Shown here in pieces: positions 19,253 through 30,465 of a stretch of DNA of 32,109 nucleotides. This DNA comes from Scleroderma bovista. Lineage: Eukaryota > Basidiomycota > Agaricomycetes > Boletales > Sclerodermataceae. The number at the start of each line of letters is the position of its first letter. Positions within the stretch are counted from its first letter, which is position 1. Under the pieces are notes generated by a model. It searched no databases. It was not told the origin of the DNA and worked only from the letters and a program-made list of their open reading frames with translations. A program made the position numbers and the translations under genes. The DNA lies in contig JAYMGJ010000778.1 in NCBI GenBank assembly GCA_037178675.1, positions 1 to 32,109 of the forward strand, in the 5' to 3' direction.

Positions 19253-21936
19253 CAGGAGCGGGTCATAAGAGACGAGTCACAACAGTGTCGTTAACTGCAT
19301 GCAGGTGCACAAATTGCATGTATCACGTTTGTATTTTCGCGTACGTTTTGAACACGCCCTGCCGAGCGCTGGGCGCGAGCCTCGCATCACTATTGTATTT
19401 GGTTGCGCAGACAGGACGGACCTTCATTTCCTCACCTCATATTCTTGAGAATATATTGTTGACCAACCACAGCACGTATCGATTAGAGAAGCTCCTATCT
19501 CTTTCCCCTTTGAGAAATTCACGCAAGTCGTTCAGCTCATCATCCGCATTAGGGAAGTGCGTGTCAGTCCTAAATCTTGGAGCGTGTATTGCGTGCATGG
19601 CTGTGTTTGATCTGTGATGGACATGAGGGTGGATCAAATGCTCATAAATTAGTCATGCCTTGCCTTGCCAACCGAGAGCGAATAGCAAGAAAGATAAGTT
19701 TAACACTGGCACTTTCCGCAGACAAGTCCTCTAGTGTCGTTTGATCTGCTGAGCAACGTCCCGTATCATATCAGCATGGAACATGATTGCGACCAATATG
19801 CATTTGTGCACGTCCTCATCATCTGAGCAGCAAAATAGGACAAGCGGGTCAGGGTGAGTTCGGATTGGCGTTGGTCCGCAGCCGAACGTTGAACGTTGAA
19901 CGTCTGATCACGGTGGTGTCGATGTCTGGGCCAAGGGGCGTCCACAACTCTAATCAACTCCCCCGGTTCAGCCTACCCCTACTTTCCGGGGGTCCCAATT
20001 TCGGTTGCACGATTTCACATGTTTTTTGTCCTACCTTGTTCAACGCAGTTTATATCCTCGTATTCTCTCAGTACACACCTAGCATAGTAAATCCAGCTCG
20101 CTATGAGTCACTAATAGCATATGTACATAGTCACACTGTAGTCACCTTGTGTCCGCATCGGGCATGCAGGTATTCGGGGTCCTGCCAAATCAATTCAAGT
20201 TGGATTTCACGCATTATTAGACTTGTGGATGCCGCTTGGTCTGGGCTACAATTGTGGAACTCACGATCCACGCGATTTGCCGTACAAGCCTAAAATTTGT
20301 GGTCGAAGAGGGGAATTAGATTGCCCCTAAGGAGAATGGGTGATTTCATTTATTATGCGCATAAAGTAGAACGGTTCTTGGAGGCGGATAATGTTGAGTG
20401 CCGCAAGGGCAGAAACCATGAGTTGGTGGCTTCCATGGGCCCTTGTATCGGCGTCGTACTATGAGAAACCCTTTTGAGAATTAACGACGTAGATTTGTGC
20501 TGACTGGGAGCGAATCGTTATCCGCGTTGGATTCCAGGGCAACTCAATGCAGCACGGATTGGTGTACCACATAGCTGAGGTGGGGGATGAGCTTCTCTTC
20601 TGTATGCGTTGGCAGCATTAGTTGGAAACGGTAGGATGAAAAATGTCTACGTAGCATGCTGGAGATACTGCGGAGCTTACCGAGTGATACACGCGAGCAG
20701 CCGTGTGCTTATTACTTCACCACATTTTCCCAAAGGGTTACAAGAAATACAACCTTCAGACAGATTCACACCAATGGAGTGGGAAGGGGCCCGTCTGGAC
20801 TCTGTATAAATTCCGTGCCGTATCTTCTGTTGAGTTTTCAGATCTATTTAGTGGGCCTCGACGGGAATACAGGACTCGTGTGTATGGCTCACAAATATTA
20901 AAACTTGAAGTCCCGCTGCCTTTCCGTGTTAACACCAGCAGGCCGGAGCAGAACCTCAGTTTGATCGGAGATGAATGCGAAGATTATGTGTGTACGTGTA
21001 CGATCCCAGTCAGACTCGAAGTCACATTTTCCTGTCCTCGTTAGCAACGCAAGTGGTGCAAAGAAAGAAGATCGGGAATAGCCTTGCCTTGCTCTTGTCA
21101 CGGTCATAATAACAAATAGTCTCAATTTTGTCCACCGGCCACGAGGCACAGAAGCACGAGCTATATGGCGTGATACTCCATGTGTGTACATCAAAGATCT
21201 TCGTAACGTGAAGAGCCTCAGTTGTCCTTTCGGAAAGGAATGAAATTGCGTCGGGGACAAAGAACCCACGTGTTCCGAAGATCGTTAACCAATACCGATC
21301 GGTAATAAACATGCTCGAGATCATCGACACTGATGTTAAAGATTATCTTTCAAGATGATAAGATTATTGCTTTCACCATCTCCTATCTTGCTACCATGTA
21401 GCACCGTGGTGTGGGCAGTTGGTCAATTCATTTGTCGTATTCCTGTTTAGAATAAACACCGGAAGACAAGGGCATGCAGTGTCACTTGGATCGCAAAAAA
21501 TGGCAACATTTCGCCGGCGATGGAATTGGTTTGAATGCGCAGATCCGAGGCATTTTGGGTTTTCCTGGGAAGCCTGCTGCATGGAGTGGTCAACCCCATA
21601 ACGAAAACACTTAATTTAAGACTTGCATCAGAGTCATTCATGTCATCCATCGGACCGCCATTGACAGATGCCAGTGAACTCTGAAATATGGGGGATACCT
21701 ACCCCCAGAAGACATTCCAGTCTGCAGATTGGGCCCGAGGCCGAGCAATGGTGGTCAACCCGACAAATAGCACAAATCCCTCGGAGTGGCCGACGGACCG
21801 TAACTAGTTCAATATGAAAAACCGTGAGCAGTTTGTGTGCGTTTGGAAGTGGTTGATTGCGACTGGACGGACGGAATTCCCCTCCATCTTCCTTCCGCTG
21901 CGCCGTACAGGTGAAGAAAATTGGAGAGAAGTTCAT
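19253..21936. other. Gene-poor region between epimerase and the tandem repeat
   Basis: About 2.7 kb with no supported gene. The longest frames (about 19787-20293 plus and 21022-21330 minus) start at non-ATG codons or show no domain. A triple GAACGTT-type 7-mer occurs near 19883-19903. The content resembles decayed sequence of unknown origin. Confidence 0.4.
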
Positions 21937-22476
21937 GGGACATCTCGGAATGGACTTCCAACGTTTCGTGTCCAGCAGTCAATCTTTACGGCCTACGCGG
22001 ATGGAATCTGCATTTATAGATGACGGGGTGGATGGTATCGGGTATCACTGCACGAAACAGTCCAAGTATGGCATATTGGGATCAACTTCTGGATCATTCG
22101 TCCTGGACGTTGAGGCGTGCGCAACAACCTTCCCGGAATGTACAGTGTGGTGTTGGCGAGAATGACCCGCCACGGAGAGGCTCATCGTTTTCATATGTCG
22201 AATCAAATTGATAGGAGGCCTTGGGCGTAACCACGCGCGCGAAAGAGAGCGAGAAAGAAGCCTTTAGGACGTTCCGGAATGTACTTCGTGCCAGTAGTCG
22301 ATCTCCGCAGCGCACGCGAGGAATCTGCATTTAATACTATAGGCGCGATGCAGTCAATGCGATTAGGGCGTGGAGCGGTTCGTGTTGGAGTTGCGTTACT
22401 GACACCGACTTCTCGGATCTTGGAAAACTTCGTGCTGGATGGCAATCTGGGGAAAATGCAGTGGTGTTGGCATGTG
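21937..22476. repeat. Diverged tandem duplication, two units
   Basis: Two related blocks about 330 nt apart. Unit 1 (21937-22168) and unit 2 (22267-22476) both run from GGACRTYYCGGAATG-like starts through GGAATCTGCATTTA (22002-22015 and 22320-22333) to ends containing TGGTGTTGGC. The second half aligns at similar offsets: TTCGTCCTGGACG against TTCGTGCTGGATG. On the plus strand both encode ESAF, FVLD and WCW within different surroundings, with a stop or frame change between units. On the minus strand both encode NADS followed by arginines. The coding strand, if any, is undecided. Confidence 0.5.
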
Positions 22477-22833
22477 AGTCACTTCAAGGACGTCGCGCAG
22501 TGTTCACGTTTCTGCTGAGTAAAACTGGTTAGGTAGGACATGAACGTAGTCGAGAAGGGAGGACCGTTTTGCTTGGAATGTTTGATCCCGGTGCATAAGG
22601 GAGATCAGGACTAATGGGTTATTGTTGTCGAGGCAAGGCATTCCTCGCTCAAGATGACCACTAGCGAAGGTGAACTTGCGGTATATAAAGAGGTTTTTCA
22701 ATGCTTTGTGCCCGAATCTGCGAGGAGAGCGTTTGGATGACAGTGGACTTGGTAAAAAAGTAATTGCCTTTTACATAACCGCTGAAACGACTCTCCTTCG
22801 ACTTTGAAAACGTAAGACATAGCCGGAGAGAGA
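22477..22833. other. Upstream region of DIS3; no gene seen
   Basis: About 360 nt between the tandem repeat and the DIS3 start codon. It should hold the DIS3 promoter. A GGTATATAAAGAGG string near 22679-22692 is TATA-like but lies about 145 nt upstream of the ATG. Confidence 0.4.
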
Positions 22834-25800
22834 ATGGTCCACATTACGATTCAAAAGAGACCACGCGAAGAGGCTGTTATTACCCAGCGGAAATTCTTCA
22901 AGAAGACCGCTCGAGGCAAAGTCATCAAGGGTACGTCGCGAACTCCGAGTAACGAGTTTCGTGTCAACTATATTCGCCATGTCACACAGTTCTGCGCGAA
23001 CGGTATCTTAGGGATGACATCTATTGCGGGGTCATCGGCTGCAGGCTTTGTGCGGACGCAGCTGGTACGGTTCTTCCTACCTCTGGAGACATGACCCACA
23101 AGGACTTTCCATCTGGTCATTACATTCTCCCTGACACAAACATTTTCTTGACACAGGTGCATACTACTTCGATTGACTTACTTTCCATAGTGCTTACTCG
23201 CGTTCACGTTAAAGATGGACTTATTCGAGTCGCCTCGATTCTCACCACCGGTTATCATCCTTCAAACTGTCATGGAGGAGGTCCGGCATCGGTCACTCCC
23301 TCTGTACAATCGACTCAAGGCGCTCATCAAGTCAGATGACAAGAACGTATGGGTATTCTACAACGAATTCAGATCGTATGTCCATCATCTCATTTTGCAT
23401 GTTGGAAGTTCGTTTTACGTGATGGTATCAGGGAGACAGCCATCGTACGCGAAGAAGGGGAGACTCCAAACGATCGCAACGACAGAAGTGAGTCGGTTGC
23501 TCACCGCATTTGATTTCTCCAGGTGTAACCACTTTCAGGCATTCGGATCGGTGCAAAATGGTACAATACTCACCTTCAACTCGCCCGACCACCGGTACGC
23601 GGCCAGAAGCCACCAACCATCCCCCAAGTCGTGCTACTTACTCAAGATGCGGGAAATCGCGACAAAGCATTGGCCGAGAACATCCCATGCATTGCCAGTA
23701 TGTCAATTGAGATTCATGTCCAGTTATTTTTTAATGCAAGCATCAGTTCGCAAATATGTGGAGGGTACGAGAGATGCAGCACAGTTCCTTGATCTGCTCG
23801 CTGCGGGTGGATCAGAAGAGATCGAGCCTACAAGAGCCACAGGAGCTCGTCCCATACTCTATGCAGAAGTAGGTCGAGAACTCATTTTCACCCAGGTTAA
23901 TTGACACCTTGAAACAGTATCTATCCACTGCAACTCTACTCGCTGGCATTAAGGCGGGTCATCTGCACCAGGGTCACTTCAACGCCAATCAATACAATTA
24001 CCTGGAGGTGTGACTCGTTATTTTCTTTCATCTTTCTTCTAACACACTTTATTCTTTAGGGAACTGTCCCGGTTCCATCGCTCACCAAGCCTGTCCTCCT
24101 CGTTGGCCGGGAAAACATGAATCGCGCTGTACACGGGGACGTCGTCGCTGTAGAGCTATTCCCAGAGAGTGAATGGAAGTCCCCAGGAGACGAAGTTGTT
24201 GATCAAGAGTGTGCGTTCCCACTCCATTTCCCGTTTTCCGCGCACATATTTTATCACTACAGCAACACTCAAGAACGACGACGTCGAGGAATCCGGAGAT
24301 GAAGCCGACGAAAATGATACACTCGTTCAGGCGCGAGAGTCACGTGCCATTCGTGCCACACATACCCCGGCAGAGAGACAACCCACGGGTCGCATAGTGG
24401 GAATCGTCAAGCGCAATTGGCGCGCGTATGTTGTTTATATTTTTTCCAGTATCTTTATTCTGATCAGCGTTGGTCCGCTGTATGTCTTGTACATAGATAT
24501 GTATGCCACATCGATGCTTCCTCTCTCACCTCCACGTCTCAGTCTTCATTGGCTCCCCAAAATGTCTTTGCATCCCCTGTATCGCGTCTCCTTCCACGCA
24601 TACGAATACGCACGCGCCAAGCTCCTTCATTGTTGGGGCAGAAAATTCTTGTAGCACCTGATCGTTGGGAGCGAACGTCCCGATATCCTGAAGGTCATTT
24701 CGTGCGCACACTGGGCAAGGTGGAAAGTAAAGAAGCAGAACAGGAAAGTCTACTACTCGAATTTGACGTACCCTATCGTCCGTTTGGAAGAGCTATACTC
24801 GACTGTTTGCCGCCCGAGGGGGACTCGTGGACAGTCCCGCCGAAGAGTGAGGGAGGACCCGTTTGGACGGACAGAGAAGACTTGAGGGAGCTTGTTGTAT
24901 GCAGTATTGATCCACCTGGTAATATCTCGTCCTTCGTTTTGATTCATGGCGCCTCAACGATTTGTCAGGGTGCCAGGATATTGATGATGCGTTGCATGCA
25001 CGTAGATTACCCAACGGGAATATCGAGGCTGGCGTGCGTAAGTAACCTTGGTTGTCGCCTCTTTGACATACTCCTGACTCCATCGTTTTCCCCCCTAACT
25101 GCATCGGCCCACTACTTGTGAACTGTATATACTGTATACCATCGCAGATATTGCCGACGTAACCCACTTTGTGCATCCCAATACGCCAATGGACACCGAG
25201 GCTGCTTCTCGAGGGACAACCGTTTATCTCGCCGACAAGCGCGTTGACATGTTACCGTCCCTTCTTGGGACAAACTTGTGTTCGCTGCGGTCTGGGGTTG
25301 AGAGACTGGCGTTCAGCGTGATATGGGTAAGTGACAAATGCGCCCGATTTCGATCACTCAGATTTGTATGGCTTGCGGGCATTTCATCTTTAGGAACTCA
25401 CGGAAAACGCGGACATAGCAAACGTCCGGTTCACGAAATCTGTAATTTCATCAAAAGCTTCCTTCGAGTACTCTGAAGCACAAATGCGCTTGGACGATTC
25501 GTGAGTCTGGTTGATCACTGTTCATACGTTATGCTTGAATTTCTGTTCGTAGTAATCTCACAGATCCACTTACCCTCTCTGTTCGTCTGCTCAACACCCT
25601 TGCACGCAAACTCAAAGCGAAACGAATGGCTGCTGGAGCACTTGACCTAGCCTCCCCGGAGGTACGAATTTACCTCGAATCGTCAGAATCATCGGATCCT
25701 CTAGTATCATCTGATACGCTTCGTGATGCGACGGTCGGTAGCCCAACAAAAGCCAACGAGAAGGGAGAGACAATTGGCGTCATACAAAAAGCTCTTCTGG

Positions 25801-26905
25801 CCACGAATAGTCTCGTCGAAGAGTTCATGCTTCTCGCTAACTGTAGTGTCGCTGCTCGGATTAATGAGTCGTTTCCCCAAACAGCAGTATTAAGGTATTG
25901 TGGAGCGTCTCGATATTTTGTGTCTGATTCGTGAACTTAATGGAACCGGAATAGACGCCATATGCCACCTCCCAAGACAAACTTTGAAAAGTTGCAGGAT
26001 GTCTTACTGAAGCGGAAGGGCTTCACCTTGGATGTGTCGAATTCTGGCGCACTCGCCACATCTCTGGACAAGTGTGTGGTGCGTTTTCATTTTTTATGAC
26101 AGTACCGGACGTTATCTAATATGATTCAGGACCCTGAAACATCATATTTCAATACGCTCGTGCGCATCATGGCCACGCGCTGTATGACTTCTGCGGAATA
26201 TTTTTGCTCAGGTAGTGTCTCGAGGGACACGTTCCGTCACTATGGCCTTGCAAGTCCTATCTATACTCACTTTACCAGTCCTATCCGGAGGTATGCCGGT
26301 GAGTCACGGAAACATTGTTATTCACCCTTTTGTCAACACTTATTCTACGACTTCGTAGATGTCCTTGCGCATCGTCAGCTCGCAGCTGCCATTGCACATA
26401 CACCGTTACATCCCTCCCTGCATTCCAAAGCACACATCGAACGCGTCGTTGACGTTTTGAACCGGCGTCACCGTATGGCACAGATGGCAGGGCGAGCTAG
26501 CATCGAATTCTACGTAGGCCTCGCATTACGGGAGCGCGGAGAGGCGATCGCCAGACTTGGAAAGTCTACGGGTGTTGTAGAAGAGGCATTTGTAATACGT
26601 GTGTTCAGAAATGGTCTCGGAGTGTTTGTATTTGGGTGAGTGTTGGCGCCCGCCTCATCTTAGATTGTTTGTCATGACTGGTGTTCCTTACTAGTTTGGG
26701 TCTGGAAGGCCTTGTCACGTTCAAGCGCGATGTCCAGTTCGATGCAGATAACTACACTGTCACTCTTCCGACGCCTACGAGGGAGGTCACTATAGCAGTT
26801 TTTGATAAAGTCAAGGTCAGGATCGGGGTTGAGAAGGATAAGAATACACAGCGAGGACGAGTCAAGATGACGCTGGTGAGCCCTGTAGATTCGAGTGGTA
26901 TGTAG
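22834..26905 (+). CDS. DIS3: Exosome catalytic subunit DIS3/RRP44
   Basis: Predicted 1021-residue 3'-5' exoribonuclease and endonuclease of the RNA exosome. Eighteen exons: 22834-22930, 22990-23156, 23215-23375, 23432-23487, 23539-23697, 23747-23868, 23918-24007, 24060-24210, 24263-24425, 24497-24918, 24969-25037, 25148-25326, 25394-25500, 25553-25894, 25955-26078, 26130-26298, 26359-26635, 26695-26905. The CR3 motif is Cys45, Cys50, Cys53. The PIN domain shows LPDTNIFL (Asp81), VMEEVRHRS (Glu109/110) and LLTQDAGNR (Asp197). The RNB active-site cluster is [18 protein letters not shown] (from residue 530), followed by [16 protein letters not shown] and [15 protein letters not shown]-terminal S1-like region ends [11 protein letters not shown]. 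Length matches the family. The last codons (Gly-Met-stop at 26905) overlap a GTATGT donor-like string, so the extreme C-terminus is less certain. Confidence 0.95.
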
Positions 26906-27099
26906 CTAGGGTTTTTGTTGTGCTTTGTACCGTCAGGGATGAATCCAAGCTCGTTCCCTCACCATTCATGAGTGGCAAAGCTATGCATATTCTAGGGACA
27001 CATTGTGCCAGTGAACTTCGATCACTCACCACAAATTCAAAGGATCCCGTACATGGCCAAAAACCACAGGTTATCAACGTTACTCTGGCGTAGCACGTA

Positions 27100-29227
27100 C
27101 TATTCACACTGGTTCGCCATTCTAACAGACTCGCCAACACCAAAATCCCAAAGTTTGATCGAAGCATCTCGGACTGTAGGTTGTGGTCTAGTCCTAGTTC
27201 GCCTGAAGATGCCTCGGAACCGAGAACATCGCACGTTTTTACCCCCATCAACATCAGAGGCTGATTCCGAATCTGAGCTGACTTCCGAGTTGCCTTCGGT
27301 CGCGGTATTTGAAGCGTAGCGGTGAGCGTCGTCGAGATCGAAATCCCGCGATCCCGAAACGGAGAGAAGAACGGACTGCAGGGGGTGAAACGTCACAGCT
27401 CCGACAGCGTCTAATCAATGACCAAATACATTCCACACAGTCCCAGACGTTGTACATGTGTGAATGCATGAACATACTTAGTGATGATAAGTTGGGACGT
27501 ACCGTCGTGTGCCTTGAATGACAGCGTTGGTCTGATCATAGGAATGTCTTCTCCACTGCCTGTACGAGAGCTTTCATCCACGCCACTAGTCGAATCTCGA
27601 GAATGAAGGTCGTATATTGCGATGTTCCCCACCTGATCCCGGTGTAACAGTGTATCACGGTCTCCAATAAATCACAGAGCTCTGTCTGAGAACTTACCTG
27701 ATCACCTGTCCCCATCCAACGTCCACCGCGATCAATGTCAAAGCGCGTTTTCTGGTTGGTTAAATTTTTCGTCACGTCTTCAGCAGTATTTCGTCTCGCT
27801 GCATTGCTGCCTTCCTCAGAACGTGTACTACACTCGGGCTCGAAGCAGTAAACGGGCAATGAGGTATCGCGTAAATCCCACGCCCACAAGCGACGGCTTC
27901 TCCGGAATGCAGCGTATAATGTATATTCATCCTTTGGACTGAACGCAAGCTACGCAGAGTCATAAATTCATCCGCATGTCGTTACGTTATAAGAACGCGG
28001 GAAGGCAATGCAATGGGTCCTCGTCAGTATATATTGCAAACCTCAAGAATGAATAGGAGCACCTGTACGACACCTCCATTTTCACGCGAACAGACACCAC
28101 CTATTGAGAGTACTTGCGTACCTTCAACGTGGATAGACGCGTCGTAGAGAGCGATGTTGTCTGCCATGGGTGATGCAGGCGTGAGGGTGCCAGCTGCGAA
28201 GTAGGAGCCCGTGGGACAAAATGCAAGTGCGGATACGATGCCTATAAGAGTAAAATAAGGAAAGGAATGTCAGGTCCAACGTTCATGATCGAAGGGAAGT
28301 CTCGACGCGGGAAATTAGTTATGTGGAGAGAGCACACACCTTTGAGTCCATCTTTGCTTTTCTTCGAGGGCGTCGTGTATAAACGCTCACCCTCCCCCGG
28401 CCTTTGTACGTCAAAGATTTCGATAGCATCTTGAAAGCCACAATAGAGCCTAATTCGAATCATTGTAAGTCCCCCTAGTGGGTGCAGAGATACGCCAGTT
28501 CCAGAAACAGGCGTACCTATCGGCCGTAAGGTTAAACGAAAGGCTATGAGGTGCGATCTGGCGTTCACGGTGGTCCACGATGGGGTAAGAAGCTCTTAGC
28601 TGTAGATTGATGAGACCAACGTTCTGTGGCAGCGGTGCCAAGGGTACATACCCTTCCATCGTTCCCGTCCAATAGTTTCACAGGGCACTCTCGCACAGAC
28701 GCAACAAAGCAATATGAAGGAGGGTTGTATCGTGATGCACCAGGATACCACACGAAATCCACGATGGGAGACGGTTGGGGGAGGGTCTGGAGGTGGGACA
28801 CAGCGAGAGGAGCTACTTCAGGAGCGCGCGTGAACTATCCAACCAATCAAGAGAATGGTATTGCATTATGCGTACCTTGTTCGCCCAGATATGATCTGTG
28901 GGAGTGTGTAGCCAGCCAACATGAATCTCTACCGAGACACCAAACACGCGAAAGAAGAAAACTCACGCATCGAATAGCTGGAAAGACCTGTTTTCACATT
29001 GTAAGAGTGCACTTGAACCGTCTGCACACCTTCGAGGGATGAAATCAGGTCCTTTTTAGGGCTGTCATTCCTTACCACTGGACTGTCCGCGCGAAATTGT
29101 GTTTAAAATCTGAATCTGGGTCGAGCTTCGTCCGCGATAACAGTGGAGGTGTACTACCCGGGAGAACGTTGTAGCTGGGTGCGTTCCACGCGCTGTGGTC
29201 CGAAAGCTGAGCATCGGGCGTATCCAT
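27100..29227 (-). CDS. WRAP53: WRAP53/TCAB1-like WD40 repeat protein
   Basis: Predicted 486-residue WD40 propeller. In animals this family carries scaRNAs and telomerase RNA to Cajal bodies; yeast relatives are Swt21 and S. pombe Gnr1. Minus-strand exons: 29227-29076, 29029-28967, 28895-28876, 28812-28652, 28599-28517, 28449-28340, 28241-28063, 27949-27698, 27632-27503, 27410-27100; phases close. Landmarks: LDPDSDFKHNFARTVQW, ENRSFQLFDA, CFVASVRECPVKLLDGNDGR, SYPIVDHRERQIAPHSL, LYCGFQDAIEIFDVQRPGE, LAFCPTGSYFAAGT, RRSRRLWAWDLRD, GNIAIYDL, IKLWDFG. Exon 3 is only 20 nt. The last blade has an acidic Ser/Asp-rich insert (about 424-440) and an Arg-rich FRGIFRRTRTRPQ. Its stop lies 194 bp from the convergent DIS3 stop. 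Confidence 0.85.
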
Positions 29228-29458
29228 CGTCCTACGTTGCACCAGTATTACAGCGCTGTAGGGCGTGCGACGGAAATCATTGGCAAACTAATGTTCTTCC
29301 TTCTAATACGAACGACTGGCGCCAGGGGTGGTAATCTTAAGTTTTGCTCAGGTCGAGCTTGGAGAGGAACTGACAGTCGGTGAAAGCAGGCACATCGATT
29401 TCAAAGCACTGCCTCCTCATTTTCGTTTGTTTCCTTCCACTCGCCATCGACAGCGACG
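29228..29458. promoter_or_regulatory. Shared divergent promoter region
   Basis: The 231 bp between the start codons of the minus-strand WRAP53-like gene and the plus-strand GPI-protein gene must hold both promoters. An inverted CCAAT (ATTGG, 29278-29282) lies about 50 nt upstream of the WRAP53-like ATG. No clear TATA box is seen. Confidence 0.45.
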
Positions 29459-30163
29459 ATGCTCACACCACTCATCCTCACGCTCGGCCTGTTCTTCTCT
29501 TCGCTCACCACTACCATCCACGCATGTACGGACTCGTATCACAACACGCTCTCACCACACGAACTAACCCTTCGAGACACCCAGATTTCATCATTACCCA
29601 GCCCGGTGCATCGGCCTCGTGGGCAAATGGCTCGCCATACCCCGTCACATGGATCAAAGGTCTCGAAGATGGGATAGACGCGTTCGATATTGAGTTGATG
29701 AGGTTGCACACCGATGGGCTGTATCTCGTCGCCAAGAACGGTACGCACGCTCACCATCACATTGCCCTTTCTTCCCTTCCTGATGGACGATGACGCTAAC
29801 TCGTGCACATGCACACACCATTTAGTTCCATCGTCGTATACCTCGCTCAACATATTCCTCCAGGACGTTCCAGCCGGCGATGACTACTTCCTCATCTGTC
29901 TGAACTCCACACACGGCATAACATACGCCGTCTCATCTCGGTTTACCGTCGCCAACTCCTCCACGTCGGGGAATCCAAATCCGGTGTCCGCTCCAACGGT
30001 GACAGTCTCAGGTACACCAGACCCGCTCAAACTCTTTGCGACGACACTCGGGCCCGCTGCGAACGGTGTTAGGGGATTTTTGGCGGGCGATGAGCGGGGT
30101 GTATGGGGTGTGTTGGTTGTGTTAGGTGTTGCTGTTGTAAGTGGGGTGTGGACATTGTGGTGA
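29459..30163 (+). CDS. Secreted GPI-anchored Kre9/Knh1-like (Ser-Thr-rich) protein
   Basis: Predicted 186-residue cell-surface protein. Exons: 29459-29525, 29585-29740, 29826-30163. Residues 1-22 form a signal peptide (MLTPLILTLGLFFSS, ending near HA). The mature part starts YFIITQPGASASW, with NGSPYPVTWIKG, FDIELMRL, TSLNIFLQDVP and DDYFLICLNSTHGITYAVSS, matching the Kre9/Knh1 N-terminal family (Ig-like fold). A Ser/Thr/Pro linker follows, and then a C-terminal hydrophobic tail of about 20 residues (VLVVLGVAVVSGVW), as expected for a GPI anchor. N-glycosylation sequons include NGS (Asn37), NST and NSS. Related proteins are linked to beta-1,6-glucan in yeast; the role of small basidiomycete versions is unknown. 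It is convergent with the acid phosphatase gene. Confidence 0.85.
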
Positions 30164-30465
30164 TGATGAGCATTTGGTTCTCGTCTGCCCTCGCATTGGT
30201 CGGGGTATTTATGGACATAGACAATGGGTATATTTTGTGTCGTATAATTATACCTTGATCTACATACATATCAAGACACCTGTAGGCTACTATTCCTGTA
30301 CTATCGGACGCTGTCGCTCGCGAATATTCCTCGAAGCACCGTGCCTCTTCTCGACACCTCCCCGAAGCCTTCAGGTGAGGCACTAACTCAGGCGGTCGAT
30401 GGACAGACCACAATATGCTGTCGATCCAACAAGCCTTGGGGGTTCAAAGCTCCCGACCGTAGATG
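30164..30465. other. Convergent 3' region
   Basis: 302 nt between the stops of the GPI-protein gene (plus) and the acid phosphatase gene (minus). It holds the 3' ends of both transcripts. No other structure seen. Confidence 0.5.

Noticed and set aside
19787..20293. 168-codon plus-strand frame
   Set aside because: Begins at TTG, has no domain and no protein-like composition; probably chance.
30370..30465. tRNA-like region with GGTTCAAAGC
   Set aside because: The 5' and 3' ends do not pair as an acceptor stem; it lies in the convergent 3' region.
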